A stretch of 64,000 bases of DNA from contig JAUPFP010000005.1 of assembly GCA_036925085.1 (NCBI GenBank), forward strand, positions 8,438,498-8,502,497, written 5' to 3'. This DNA is from Brachycybe producta (Eukaryota; Arthropoda; Diplopoda; Playtdesmida; Andrognathidae). Shown here piece by piece: positions 22,654 through 33,489 of this stretch (position 1 is the stretch's first letter; every line of letters begins with the position of its first letter). The notes beneath the pieces were generated by a model that saw only the letters and a program-made list of their open reading frames with translations, was not told where the DNA came from and did no database searches. The translations under genes were made by a program, and so were the position numbers.

Positions 22654-22707
22654 AAACACCAAACTGAATAACCACCACATTTTTGGCTTTTATTCAGTTT
22701 GGTGTTT
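22654..22707. repeat. Perfect 17-bp inverted repeat
   Basis: AAACACCAAACTGAATA (22654-22670) pairs perfectly with TATTCAGTTTGGTGTTT (22691-22707) across a 20-nt loop. Confidence 0.9.
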
Positions 22708-25199
22708 GTTCCATGCAATAATATTTTAAAATCTTTTTTCAGAGGTTTTCTAGGGGGGGGATCAAAAGTTGAACTTCAAGTGCCACATTTTCTTTCTTGA
22801 ACTTGAGCCTAAATAACACACCTTTTCAATTTTTTCTTTTTTTGTTAAAACATAGATAAGTTTCATCATAAAGTGATTGTGGTATCAAAAAAATCACCAT
22901 CACCACCAAGAATTTAACTCTTGCTCACTTTTTTTGGTTACTTTATCTGATTTTGTATGTTGCTGCTGGTGGCCGCAGAAGTAGCAACAGGTTGTGTTGT
23001 TTTCAGTTGTTAATGATGAAAAAAAGGTTCTTGTACAAAGACTGTAATTAAAGTTGCCCTTATAATGAAAACTATAAGAAATTTTCTGACAACAGAAGAA
23101 TGCAATAAATCTACATTTTTTATTAGCAGTCCTCGCACTTAGTGTTATTAAACAGTAACAAAAAAAAATTGTTATTAAGAGCAACAAAAAATAATGAATA
23201 CTAACCGATCACGGGTAAGCTTATTTTTTGTACACGCAAAAAACTGCGTTAATTAAAACCGTTTTAATTGGATTTCCAAACCAATAGCCAACATTAAAAT
23301 TTGAGCTAAAACCTTGACAACTACAGCAACAACAAGAAGAAAAAAAAAATACAAAGCCCATTCAGTAGCGCCCTCTATCATTACAAGAATTAATAAATGT
23401 TTACATTTTTTCTAATAATGTATTTTATGAACCACGCCCTTTATAATAAGTTAATAACGTTTATCATTTTATAATGCCTTTTTTGTCTCATTAAAAAATT
23501 CGTTAGTTATCGAATATTAAATCTATTTTAATTAATTTAAATTAGAAAATTTTCAAGGTCTGCAACAATTCCTTGCTAATTAAAAAAAGAAGAGGGGCTC
23601 TTGAAGATTACATTTTATACATATACAAAAGCAATTTTTATGTTAAAAGTCATGGCAGGTACATTTACCTACCACATACAATACACCTGTTAAGAAACAA
23701 AAGAAACTGTTTTGCATTTACCTAAAAACAACCAACATATTTTGATGGTACATACTTTTACAAGTTTCAACATTCCAAGAAACTATTCAAATGAATGACA
23801 AAGCTTTTTTTTTTTCTTCTCTGTCATACTAGGACATCATTATCCATATGGTACAGCAGAAAAGAAATATCTGGTTTGTAGATTTTATATTCATGGCAGT
23901 AAGTTCCACAAAAGGTTCAGAAAGTTCCACTACATTATAATTACTCACTGTAATTTCACACAACAAATGTTGCTGTAAATCTTGCGAAAAAACCAGTGTG
24001 CAAGAAACTACAGCAAGAGTAATAAACACATTGGCAAATTATTGTCAATGTTATCGTCATTTCAACTGCAATATGTTGCAACAGTGATGTGAGAATCCAC
24101 ATTAAGTATACATGTGTATGGAAATAGAACATATTCAGCCTAATTTCTCAGTGATGTTCTAACCCATAATCTCAATAAGAAATATTACTTTTTTTGACAG
24201 CAGATACAACAGTTGTCCACTACCTCGCAAGAACTCACTTAACAATTACTTCTAATAATTGTCATTTTAAGTAAAAAAGAAGTTATTGTAGCGTTCATTT
24301 TGTCACCTTTTATTTAAAAAAAATCAACTATACCGGTACTTTAGATATAATACAACCAGATATAACCATTTACAAATTAAATAACAGTATTGTAACAAAT
24401 TTCGATTGGCCAGCACAAAAACCTTACTATTAAAATTGCATTGTAACTAACTGTTACTCGTTCAAGTTGAAAGTAAAATATTCAATTACCATTAGTTAAT
24501 AATTACAATCAAGATATTTGTATCACCTAGTGGCAAGGAGACAAATGTAGCACAGTTAAGACTTGTATAAAAAATGAGCATACAACTTTGTCTTATTCGT
24601 GGTCTTAGGTAAATTATATTACTACACAATATGTACACTATGTCAAGTATTCTAAACTTAAGTGCACTCTCAGGAAATAAAATAGGTAAAACGAGAAAAG
24701 AAGAAAGTGTAGTGGGGGAAAAAGGAGGAGGAGGAAAAAAAAAACACTTTACGGTAAATTAAATCATACATATTTTATCGATGGAATCCATTAGATTCTA
24801 GGTACTGTACATGTACTTCGTAAGAAGGTAATTTGCAAGACAGCTTGCCAATCCAGTGTTGAAAATTAAGACCAACTTGAGGTGTACATTATGTTATGTG
24901 TCTTGTATGTGTGTGTTTAGAAGACAGTGTGCATTATCGCTGCGACTTATAATAAGTATTCCAAGCTTAATCTTTTTTTTTTGTTAGAAAACCTCTTTTC
25001 AGTATACTATCATTTATGTGACTGTTAGACATATTGACTTGTCAATCAGGGAAAGCAAAACAGCAGAATCTTAATTTAACATCGCATATAATTTGAAATG
25101 AAGTTAACAAACAACATTCTTACTATGTAATGCACATATCTCTTAAATTTTTCTTAAATCCGATTAGTAGGTTGGTGGTCAGCTTCCTTTTCAGAAGTT
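22708..25199. other. Non-coding DNA, nothing recognised
   Basis: Short open frames at 22900-23187 and 23829-24029 (minus) have no family resemblance and no splice context. A purine-rich run is at about 24690-24745. Confidence 0.5.
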
Positions 25200-25850
25200 T
25201 AAATCTAATTCTACATAACAGAACAGCAGCAGAGCACAATCAATCACCTCAATCTACAAAACAAAATATTCACTCTGCAAAACTACAGAACTCAAGTTGC
25301 AGAACTACAGAATTCAACCTATCCAACTCGATCTGCAGAACTGCAAAACTGAATCCACAGGAAGTGCAAAACTACTTCTGTGCACAATTTGCACTCTGCA
25401 GAACTACAGAACACAATTTACACTCTGCAGAATTGCAAAATTCAACCTCTCCAACTAATTCTGCAGAACTAGAGAACAGAATATACAGAACTACTACAAA
25501 GCACAATAATATTTGCATTCTGTAGAACTACAAAAGGCAATATGTAAACAGTAAACCTGCAAAAATCTAACCTGTCCAACCCTTATGTCCCAAACTACAC
25601 AACTGAAACTACAGGAAGCGCAGAACTACTTCAGTGCACAATTTGCACTCTGTAAAACAACGAAACTCCAAAATTCAACCTGTCCAACTCCATTTGCAGA
25701 ACCACAGAACATTATTTGGACACTACAAACAACAGAACTATACACGCAAAACTGAGAAACTCAATCTGCAGTACAAGAGAAATACAAAACACGATTTACA
25801 CATTGCAGAATTACAAAACTCAACTTACAAAAGAACTGCCAAATGAAAGT
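25200..25850 (+). repeat. Decayed minisatellite, CTGCAGAACTACAGAAC-type units
   Basis: Irregular array of units such as CTCTGCAGAACTACAGAACTC and ATTTGCACTCTGCAGAACTAC, with larger-order recurrence (GTGCACAATTTGCACTCTG at about 25380 and 25635). Open frames of 131 and 70 codons with a recurring AELQNS pattern run along it. This reflects few stops in the unit rather than a known protein. Confidence 0.85.
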
Positions 25851-26451
25851 GCAGCTTGAGGTGGCCACTGACTACGTATAGTAGCTACTAGCTATATAAC
25901 CGTGGCTTTGTTTACACTATATGAAATTTGTTTTAGGCTGTCAATTCTAATCGACACTTGAATTGTTTTCTAGAGACGATGACGACCTAAGATGAAGAAG
26001 AAAAAAAAAAGGAAATAGCTCGATAATGTTATCATCACTTCCATGATCGAACAGTGAGTGAGGACTTGTGCTTAAAAGACAAGAAAACCACTTTGCAATT
26101 TTTGCAAACTCCCTCCATTTTACATAAGACTATATTTGAAAAGGAAAACTACCCCACTAAATTTTGTTTGTGATTGAAAATAGTCGTAGATTAATAACAT
26201 CACTCACTTAGAATGACAAGCTCATAAAAAACACACACGACACACGTATATAAAACATTTTCAACGAACGTCACTCTTTAAGAAAATTTAGCTTTTTACA
26301 ATGTAATCTCATCTTGAAACATTAAAGCAAAGTACATGCTAAAATAGGAAATGGAGATTGAAGATGGAGAAGTAGAAAAACAACACACAAATATCAACAA
26401 ATACAATGGACACCAAACCAAATTGAAAGATGCTGATTTCAACTAAGTTGC
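25851..26451. other. Non-coding DNA, nothing recognised
   Basis: No gene or clear repeat family seen. Confidence 0.5.
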
Positions 26452-26683
26452 ACATAGGCGGCTCTAGGGGATGTTGCAGTGTTGCAACCGCCACACCTAT
26501 TGTTCAGTGTGCAACAGGTATTGTGGCCTGATTTTTGTATTAGGCCTACATATAAAAAAATTAAAACTAAAACTCCAATTATGATTTTATTACGAGCGTA
26601 TTTGTATTATTCGTTTGTATTTTATTAAAAAAAACTTATGGAAATAATTGAAAATCTTGACTGTGGCCATGACTGAGGCCGCC
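26452..26683. mobile_element. Short DNA element with ATAGGCGGC ends, copy 2
   Basis: CATAGGCGGC at the left, GAGGCCGCCCAT at the right; shares GTTGCAGTGTTGCAACCGC and CTGATTTTTGTATTAGGCC with 11024-11287 in the same orientation. Confidence 0.8.
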
Positions 26684-27584
26684 CATTGTTGCACACCAAA
26701 AGCGGAATCTAACAAAATCGCATACTAAAAATTTAAGTCTACCTGCACAATTAGAAAGAACACACTACAACATATGATTGTTATACGAAATACGGCGTTT
26801 GAAAATGGTTGCTGAAGTTTGTTTGAAATCGACTTGTTACATGAAGTACCATAACTGTAATTGCACACTTTGCTAAAACTGCATCATGGGTACTGCATCC
26901 CGATTAAATTATAAATGGGTCTATATAATTATTCTGTAAGTGCTGCAATTGTTAGAAGCTGACAGTCCCAATAATACTGTACCGTATAACCAATGCAACA
27001 AACCCTAGGCATTTTCAAATGCATACTAATTGACTAGATGAAATACAATATTTTCGTTTTATAAAATATTTGCATAATCTTCCTGTTGCTGAAGAACCAG
27101 TTTTTATTTATAACTTAATAGGAATATAATGACAAATAGTGTTATTTTGCATTGATAAATTCAAGTTTTAACGTATATATTCACAGTCTGAAGTGCTTTT
27201 ATAAGTGAAGATTCAGACTTGATTAATAATGAAAACTTACAATGCGTTATTAGTGAGAGCACTAAGTATACAATGTCTACATGTATATTGTATAGTGGAT
27301 ACATAATGAAAACCAACCACTTAGTGGTCACTGTTAATGTAAATTCGACGTTTGTTATTGCCATCAGCACAGGACCACCAAAGAAAATGCTGATGTACGG
27401 TTTATTAATATGGACCACAGTCAGTTAAGATAAATGAGAATGAAACCAAACATTTAATCACTTTTAACTGAATGTCAGTGATTGATGTTGTAGAATTATG
27501 AGAAAACCCAATGCACCTTCTAAAATTAAAGGATCAACCATATAAAATTCAGAGTATCTTTATCATTTTTCTACAATTTTATAG
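26684..27584. other. Non-coding DNA, nothing recognised
   Basis: Overlapping open frames at 27161-27428 on both strands show no family resemblance. Confidence 0.5.
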
Positions 27585-27838
27585 TTTCTGGCACTTTCAA
27601 AATAAGCTTTTTATGTCAAGTTTGAAAATGACCCAACTTTAAGCAGACGATATTTTCTTTAAAAATTTGTGTCTATAAAAAGTTTATTTTGAAAGATATC
27701 AACTTGAAAATGCCCTTAAGTGATTCAGCTACCCCCTTCTAGTTTCTAAAACACTTTCTCGTTTTCCTTATATTTTGCTACTGACAGAGACAAAATAATC
27801 AGAATTGAAAAATCAGCTGTTCAGAAACCATCTTAATG
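27585..27838. mobile_element. F1 foldback element, copy 4
   Basis: GGCACTTTCAAAATAAGCTT, AAATGACCCAACTTTAAGCA, TTGAAAGATATCAACTTGA, TTCTAGTTTCTAAAACACTT, ending AATCAGCTGTTCAGAAACC-ATCTTAA. The left half is damaged. Confidence 0.85.
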
Positions 27839-29431
27839 CATAAATTAGCTGAATTCAGCAAATTCAACCTTTTTTAATATGGCCCAATTGTATAAACATT
27901 TATAGCAACAAAAATGGTAGCTTCAAAAGCATTCCACTGTATAATATTATTATTTTACACCCTAGATATATTTATAAATAACTCAAGCGTGTAGTTCTGA
28001 ACACACCTTTAAGTGTCACGATGTAGTATACAAAATGCAAATGAAAGATAATTTTAATTTTTAATGAAACTGATTAATTTTATAGTTTTTAAAAGAAAAA
28101 GGTTTGATAAATCAAATCACTCCATTGATAAGTCATTGACTTATTTGACAACCCCCTCTCTAAAAGAAAAAATTTAATTGCCAACTAAATTCACTGACTA
28201 GAAAATTCCAAAGATAAAGAGAGAAACCAATATTTTTTTTTTCTTCTTAAAAAAATAATGTATTTAATGTGACAGATAGTGAAGAAAAAAAAGTAATAAT
28301 TAAAATTCAAAAGTTACCTAAGATAGCGAAAAAAGCACCTCCATAATTAAGAAATAATAATAAATGTTATCAATACGAAAAGTAAAACAATAACCTACGG
28401 TCCTTAGATGTGGACAAATGTTGCGTGTCCAAAATGATAAAAACAATTGAAAACCTCCCCTCAATTCTATACCACCTGCTTTTTATAATATCATCAAATT
28501 CATTTTTGAGTACATACAATAGTACTACTAGTTCAATTTCATTTAGATTAAAGGCACTTACTTGAAGAAGGAATATTATGATTATCACCTGTCAACACGA
28601 TTAATTATGCAAATGTTAATCAAATGTCCAAAGGCGAGACAAGATTTTGGCCGCCACTTTATTCCATATAAAAAAAAGGTGAAAATTGTTTGAAAAGTTG
28701 AACTACTTTTATGACACAATACTATGACTTTTTGTCACGAAAAAAGATTAAAATTGAGGACCTCACAATTGCAATATGCTCATTACTCAATTTATCAAAT
28801 AATCATATCAGTAATGTGTGGTATTGCATTCTGTAGTATATTTACACAAATGCATGTTTTTTCTGTGTGACATAAAATTTAGATTGATTTGCAGACTAAC
28901 TAAAAGAATGATTGCATGACATTGGCTGAGTACAGTCAATTCTGGCTTGTCCATTCTTTGGTTTTCTTTTAAAATTTGATGTGGGTAGTGCTTATTTTAT
29001 TGTTTTAACTAATTGCTGATGTTCAGATCATTGTAAAGCATTACAATATTAACAAATATATATGTTCACACGCCCAGGATTGACATGTCAGAATTGACCA
29101 TCTGTAGCCAAGCTTTAGAAAGAAACCATTTTGAAGCATTTATGTTCAATATCGCAATACTTAGTTCTAATAACATCTAATGTATTTCAGGATATAAACT
29201 AAAAATGATATTGTAGAATTGCACAAAACATGAACTTTTACAGTAATGGCATTTACAGAGTTGTATAGATGCATTTCACAGCAAGCAATTTTGCAGAAAC
29301 TGAAAACGATGTCAAAAGTATGAAATGAACAACAACATATATTAATGAAACATGAAACATGAAAAAATCACATCATATCCACATATTCACAATACTCCAA
29401 TCATGCCATTCAAAAATACAACAATAGATAT
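27839..29431. other. Non-coding DNA with weak inverted pair
   Basis: GTACAGTCAATTCTGGCTTG (about 28932) and CATGTCAGAATTGACC (about 29084) form a weak inverted pair. A minus-strand CAA|GTAAGT donor near 28560 has no supporting coding exon. Confidence 0.45.
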
Positions 29432-29726
29432 TAGGCGTGTTTTTTTTGCACTTGCGATCAAACCGTTTGGTTGAACCAGTGACAATTTTAGATCTACAGA
29501 AAAAGCATGTATGGTTAGGTTTAAGGTTGAAATCATCATATTGCCTTATGGCGCATGGCAAACATGTTGAAATGGCTACCTTCAGTCTGCATAAACCCCT
29601 ATTTTGTACTGGCCATCGCCATAATGAAAAATACGAACAACAACCATATTTTTGTGGTCATGAAATTATAGACAAAAACGCTGTGGTCATGAATGGTTCG
29701 ACCACTAGTGTATATAAACACGCCTA
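29432..29726. mobile_element. Foldback element with TAGGCGTGTTT ends
   Basis: TAGGCGTGTTTTTTTTGCAC at the left; the right end reads GTGTATATAAACACGCCTA. Symmetry continues inward (TATGGTTAGGTTTAAGGTTG and the inverted CAACAACCATAT; CCTTATGGCGCATGGC and GGCCATCGCCATAATG). A 132-codon open frame starting inside is attributed to the element's symmetry. Confidence 0.8.
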
Positions 29727-31025
29727 TTATTGTTTCAGTGATTTTAACATGGTAATTGTTTGTGTTTATTGGCACCAACCAGTGCACCATAGTTTACAAA
29801 CCAAATCTCACTTGAAGACTTGTGTATTTGATTGAATATTCCAATGTCCATCCCTATCCAATTTCACAAAAACTAACTTTTACAATTTATTATACCTGGG
29901 TAACCTAAACATATATCCTCATAATGAACCAAACATTACATGTGGACCATGTTTTTATGTAATTATCTATTCTGTATGTCACTTTTAAAAAGAAAAATCA
30001 ACATGCAGCAGCAGTACCACTGTGTTCATATGAAATGCACGAAATACTAAGAAATATAAGTAGAATTATTTGCCTTTGGGTTGTTGTTTTTGTGCCTTAC
30101 TGACTCACCCCCATTGATGGATGACACAGGCAGAAATCGTCCTAATGATCCTTCTCATGCTAATTACATTAGCAGCCAAGTGTTTGATCGTACACACTGC
30201 ATTAATATGTTTTATGGCACCCATGTTTAATGCGTTTTTAGCTTTTGTTCATTCAATATGCAAATAACAAGAACAATGAAAAATTTTCTCTTATGCAAAT
30301 GTGAACTGAAAAGCAATTTTTTTCTTCTCTGCCTCCTCAGTCTTATGCTGTAACAAAAAAAAGTGAGGGGGGAGAGGGGGTTCGAATAAAAGGTAAATAT
30401 CTATTCGTGCAGATATTCTAGTCTAAAAAAACACAAACAAACATCTATATATTATATAAATCAATCCATTTAAAAACATAAAATAACCATTTGCATTTAT
30501 GAAACAATGCAAACATTTACTAATCACTATTCTTGATGGATTCACTAGATGTTAATGGTTTGTTTTGAATTCCACACATTTTTATTCATTTTGAATCTTC
30601 TTCCCCCCTCAACAATCTTTATGAATATATAATGAATGAAAAGTGTCGGTTCAAAGACTACATACACACACTAAAAACAGATATACTAATTATAATGGGA
30701 GAGAAAGACTTCCTCAGCCACCATAACTATGAGTGAAATTCTAAGGGGGTTCCTTTTATATTACTGTATGTATATGTGATCGTGATTTATTAAAATCTTT
30801 TTTTGTTTCATTGAAGATTAAAAAAAACTGCGACAATTTTTGTTATGAAACCCACAGACATTAATTTTTCATTTGCGCAGCAATAAAAAACAATAGCAAA
30901 AATTGCAACTAAAAAATGGCACAAAGCATTATATAGTAATGCAAATGAAACAATAATAGGAAATGTCCCATTAATGTTGTATCTATCTTAGCATGGGGAT
31001 TTTGAACATCTTAGCAATTGATGCT
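29727..31025. other. Non-coding DNA, nothing recognised
   Basis: A G-rich run at about 30365-30381 (GGGGGGAGAGGGGG) could favour quadruplex formation. No gene seen. Confidence 0.45.
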
Positions 31026-31475
31026 TAAGCTGGATACAGACGATCAATATTATCATGTTAATTTTTGCTTTTAAATTCTAAAATTGATTGTGTACTGTGC
31101 GTGTGTTAGATTTTGTTAATACAATCAAATTTGTATTGTTCTTCAATCTCGACTCGAACGATCTGCTCAGCCAGAAACCCACTTTCATTTTTGGATAGAA
31201 CTGAAGGAAAGTGGATGGCGTGTGGCGTTGGTTGACTAGCTTTAGAAAGAACATAGGATCGTATGAATTTGTTCAAATCGTAATGTTTTCATTGATAGGA
31301 ACATGAACGATTAGTTAATAATACAATACATTAGGCTCTATCCCCATTACAACATAAAATAATACCAAAAAAATAGGTAGAAATAGTTTGAACAGCTGTG
31401 GCGATTTTGAGAAACAATCCGGTAATAACAAGCCAAGACTGGCAAAATATAAATTGATCGTCAGTATCCAGCCTT
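31026..31475. mobile_element. ~450-bp element with AAGCTGGATAC ends
   Basis: TAAGCTGGATACAGACGATC at the left; the right end reverse complement is AAGGCTGGATACTGACGATC. Inverted ends of about 25 bp, non-coding interior. Confidence 0.8.
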
Positions 31476-32229
31476 ATGAAACTTAATCAAATTCAACTTT
31501 TCCTATACATACATTTTTTCCCTCTCTCAATAACAAAATTAAGACATTTACAATTTCTTTTCCAACATTGTTGTAATTCTCTAAAATGGCCCACAAAACT
31601 GTAGAATTTTCCTCCTAATTTTGAATATATTCAATTGCAACACCAAAAAGGAAAAACAAATTCAAAGAAATGGTTCAGGTTTTATGTTCTCAAAAAAAAA
31701 TAACATTACTATTTTAATCAGATTAATTAATAATTACAATGCAGCAAATAAGCAATTTTAAACCGCCTCCATTAAAGAAAGCTGTGAATCATCTTAAAAA
31801 TGTCTCTCCAAATGTAATATCATCATAACCATAAAATAAAACCACGATGGTGGTCAAGCGACATTCTTCATTGCAATGATAAGTTCGATAAAAAGAAAAT
31901 TTAACTACCTTGTACATCCATTTATATAAAAAATGTCTAGATACATTTATAGCTTAAATATACAGATATATATTAATTCAATTCCAACGCAATAATACTA
32001 AATGTAATCTATTTATATAAAGCTTTTTTCACCTTAACATTAAGCAAGAAGTTACAGATGTTCTAACAAAAATCTTCATTAAGTATATAAAGGTTCTTTT
32101 TTTCTTGCGCTAACCTTAAAGATAAATGAGTTAAATTATGACTAGTATGTTATATATATACTAGACACAATTATATTTTTTATATATAATAGGCAGAAAT
32201 TCAAGAAAGAAACTTAACACTTGAACCCT

Positions 32230-32495
32230 CTGGGTCGTATTCTTAATTACTGCTTTCTTAAAGGACAATCGTAGATCTATACTTATCAACTTCTACGTGA
32301 AACTTTCTATCAATAGCTGATGAGTTTAGCACTACCTTTGACTAAGAATTCATTTAGACTTAGGGTGGTATTCGTAATGATTTTTAAGTCAAAGCTAGTA
32401 CTGAACTCAACAACTTTTTTTTCTTAAACTTAATATAAAAAGTTCATGAGTTTAACACTACCTATTTAACTTAGTAATAATTAAGAAATGACTTT
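32230..32495. mobile_element. Two adjacent GGGTCGTATTC-type repeat units
   Basis: GGGTCGTATTCTTAATTAC at about 32231 and GGGTGGTATTCGTAATG at about 32363 open two similar units, both with GAGTTTA.CACTACCT. A reverse-orientation relative is at about 63530-63570 (CTTAAGAATACGATCC-like). Confidence 0.6.
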
Positions 32496-32610
32496 AAGAG
32501 CCTATATGTGTGATGCCATTTTGAATATTAGCAGATGACAATTATAGTTCCACTTTTCGCCGTTTAGTGGCGCCCCACAGCTAAGCCATTGAAACCAATG
32601 AGAAAGAGAA

Positions 32611-32993
32611 ATTCCTATTTTAAAAATACATGGTTCTGGCAAATGTTTTGTTTTCTGCAACGAAAATTGTTATTTTCAAAATTCAAATTGCAATATGTAC
32701 ATAACAATATTGCTCATCTAGTGATACGTTGGTACAAATTTATAATTAGTTTTTCTATTTTTAATTTCGCTTAAAATCTCGTATTTTTAGCCCATGTTAA
32801 ATTCCTATTTAAAAATACATGGTTCACACAAATGTTTTGTTTTCTGCAACAAAAATTGTGATTTTCAAAATTCAAATTGCAATATGTACATAACAATATT
32901 GCTCATCTAGTGATACATTGGTACAAATTTATAATTAGTTTTTCTATTTTTAATTTCATTTTAAAATCTCGTATTTTTTTAGCTCATGTTAAA
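32611..32993. repeat. 190-bp tandem duplication, two copies
   Basis: ATTCCTATTT starts unit one at 32611 and unit two at 32801. The units are near-identical, with a handful of substitutions and a 3-bp length difference, so the duplication is recent. It lies about 230 bp upstream of the candidate exon at 33220. Confidence 0.95.
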
Positions 32994-33219
32994 TCCTATA
33001 GGCGACAAACGCTCCTCCGTTTATACATTTTATAGGATCAAACTTCCCACTAACCATAAGTTTCATGATACCCTAAAATTTGACCACTAATTGTATACGA
33101 CTCAAATTACTCACCATTGTAGATCAAAAGTTGCTCTTCCTTTTTTCAGTAGTGCATATTTACCCAAAAAAGAGTCGTTATTAAATTATACCCACTTTTA
33201 TCCATCGATAAGAGAGAAA

Positions 33220-33304
33220 ATGGCGGACAAAAGTGTATCAAAATTGATTTTTTTGCCACATGTTGACGTCACAGCTACAGAAGCGCCTACATGCGAAGAT
33301 TTTT
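33220..33304 (+). CDS. Possible first coding exon, protein unknown
   Basis: An ATG in good context (GAAAATGG) opens 28 codons (MADKSVSKLIF..., then LPHVDVTATEAPTCEDF) and reaches a consensus donor, T|GTAAGT, at 33305. Intron phase would be 1. The stretch is less AT-biased than its surroundings, with codons such as GCG, GAC, GTC and GCC. The frame is also open upstream to 33091, so the start is chosen on context only. An F2-type MITE begins at about 33331, directly behind the donor. No downstream exon was recognised on the plus strand and the peptide matches no family I know. It could be a true 5' exon, for example of a gene diverging from METTL9, or a chance open frame. Confidence 0.35.
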
Positions 33305-33330
33305 GTAAGTTTTTTTTCACTGTAGGCTCT

Positions 33331-33489
33331 TAAAGGAAGAATCATACAAGCGTAATAGAATTGCACAAAATTTCACTTTGTAAAGAAATTTAACTGAAAC
33401 GCCATATATCTTTTCAGTTCTTTTCAGGAACATAGAAATATCCTCAGTTATAATTTCTGCTGATTTTTGAGAATGTGTGCTTCTTCCCG
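33331..33489. mobile_element. F2 MITE, copy d
   Basis: AAAGGAAGAATCATACAAGC at the left, GTGTGCTTCTTCCC at the right, and the core CACTTTGTAAAGAAATTTAAC / GAAACGCCATATATCTTTTCAG. Confidence 0.85.

Noticed and set aside
28370-28590. Minus-strand segment ending at a GTAAGT donor as a missing METTL9 exon
   Set aside because: The peptide before the donor does not resemble any METTL9 region, and the reading frame with an upstream acceptor would be only about nine codons.
29437-29835. 132-codon plus-strand frame as a gene
   Set aside because: Begins inside a foldback element, with antisense frames over the same DNA; no family resemblance.
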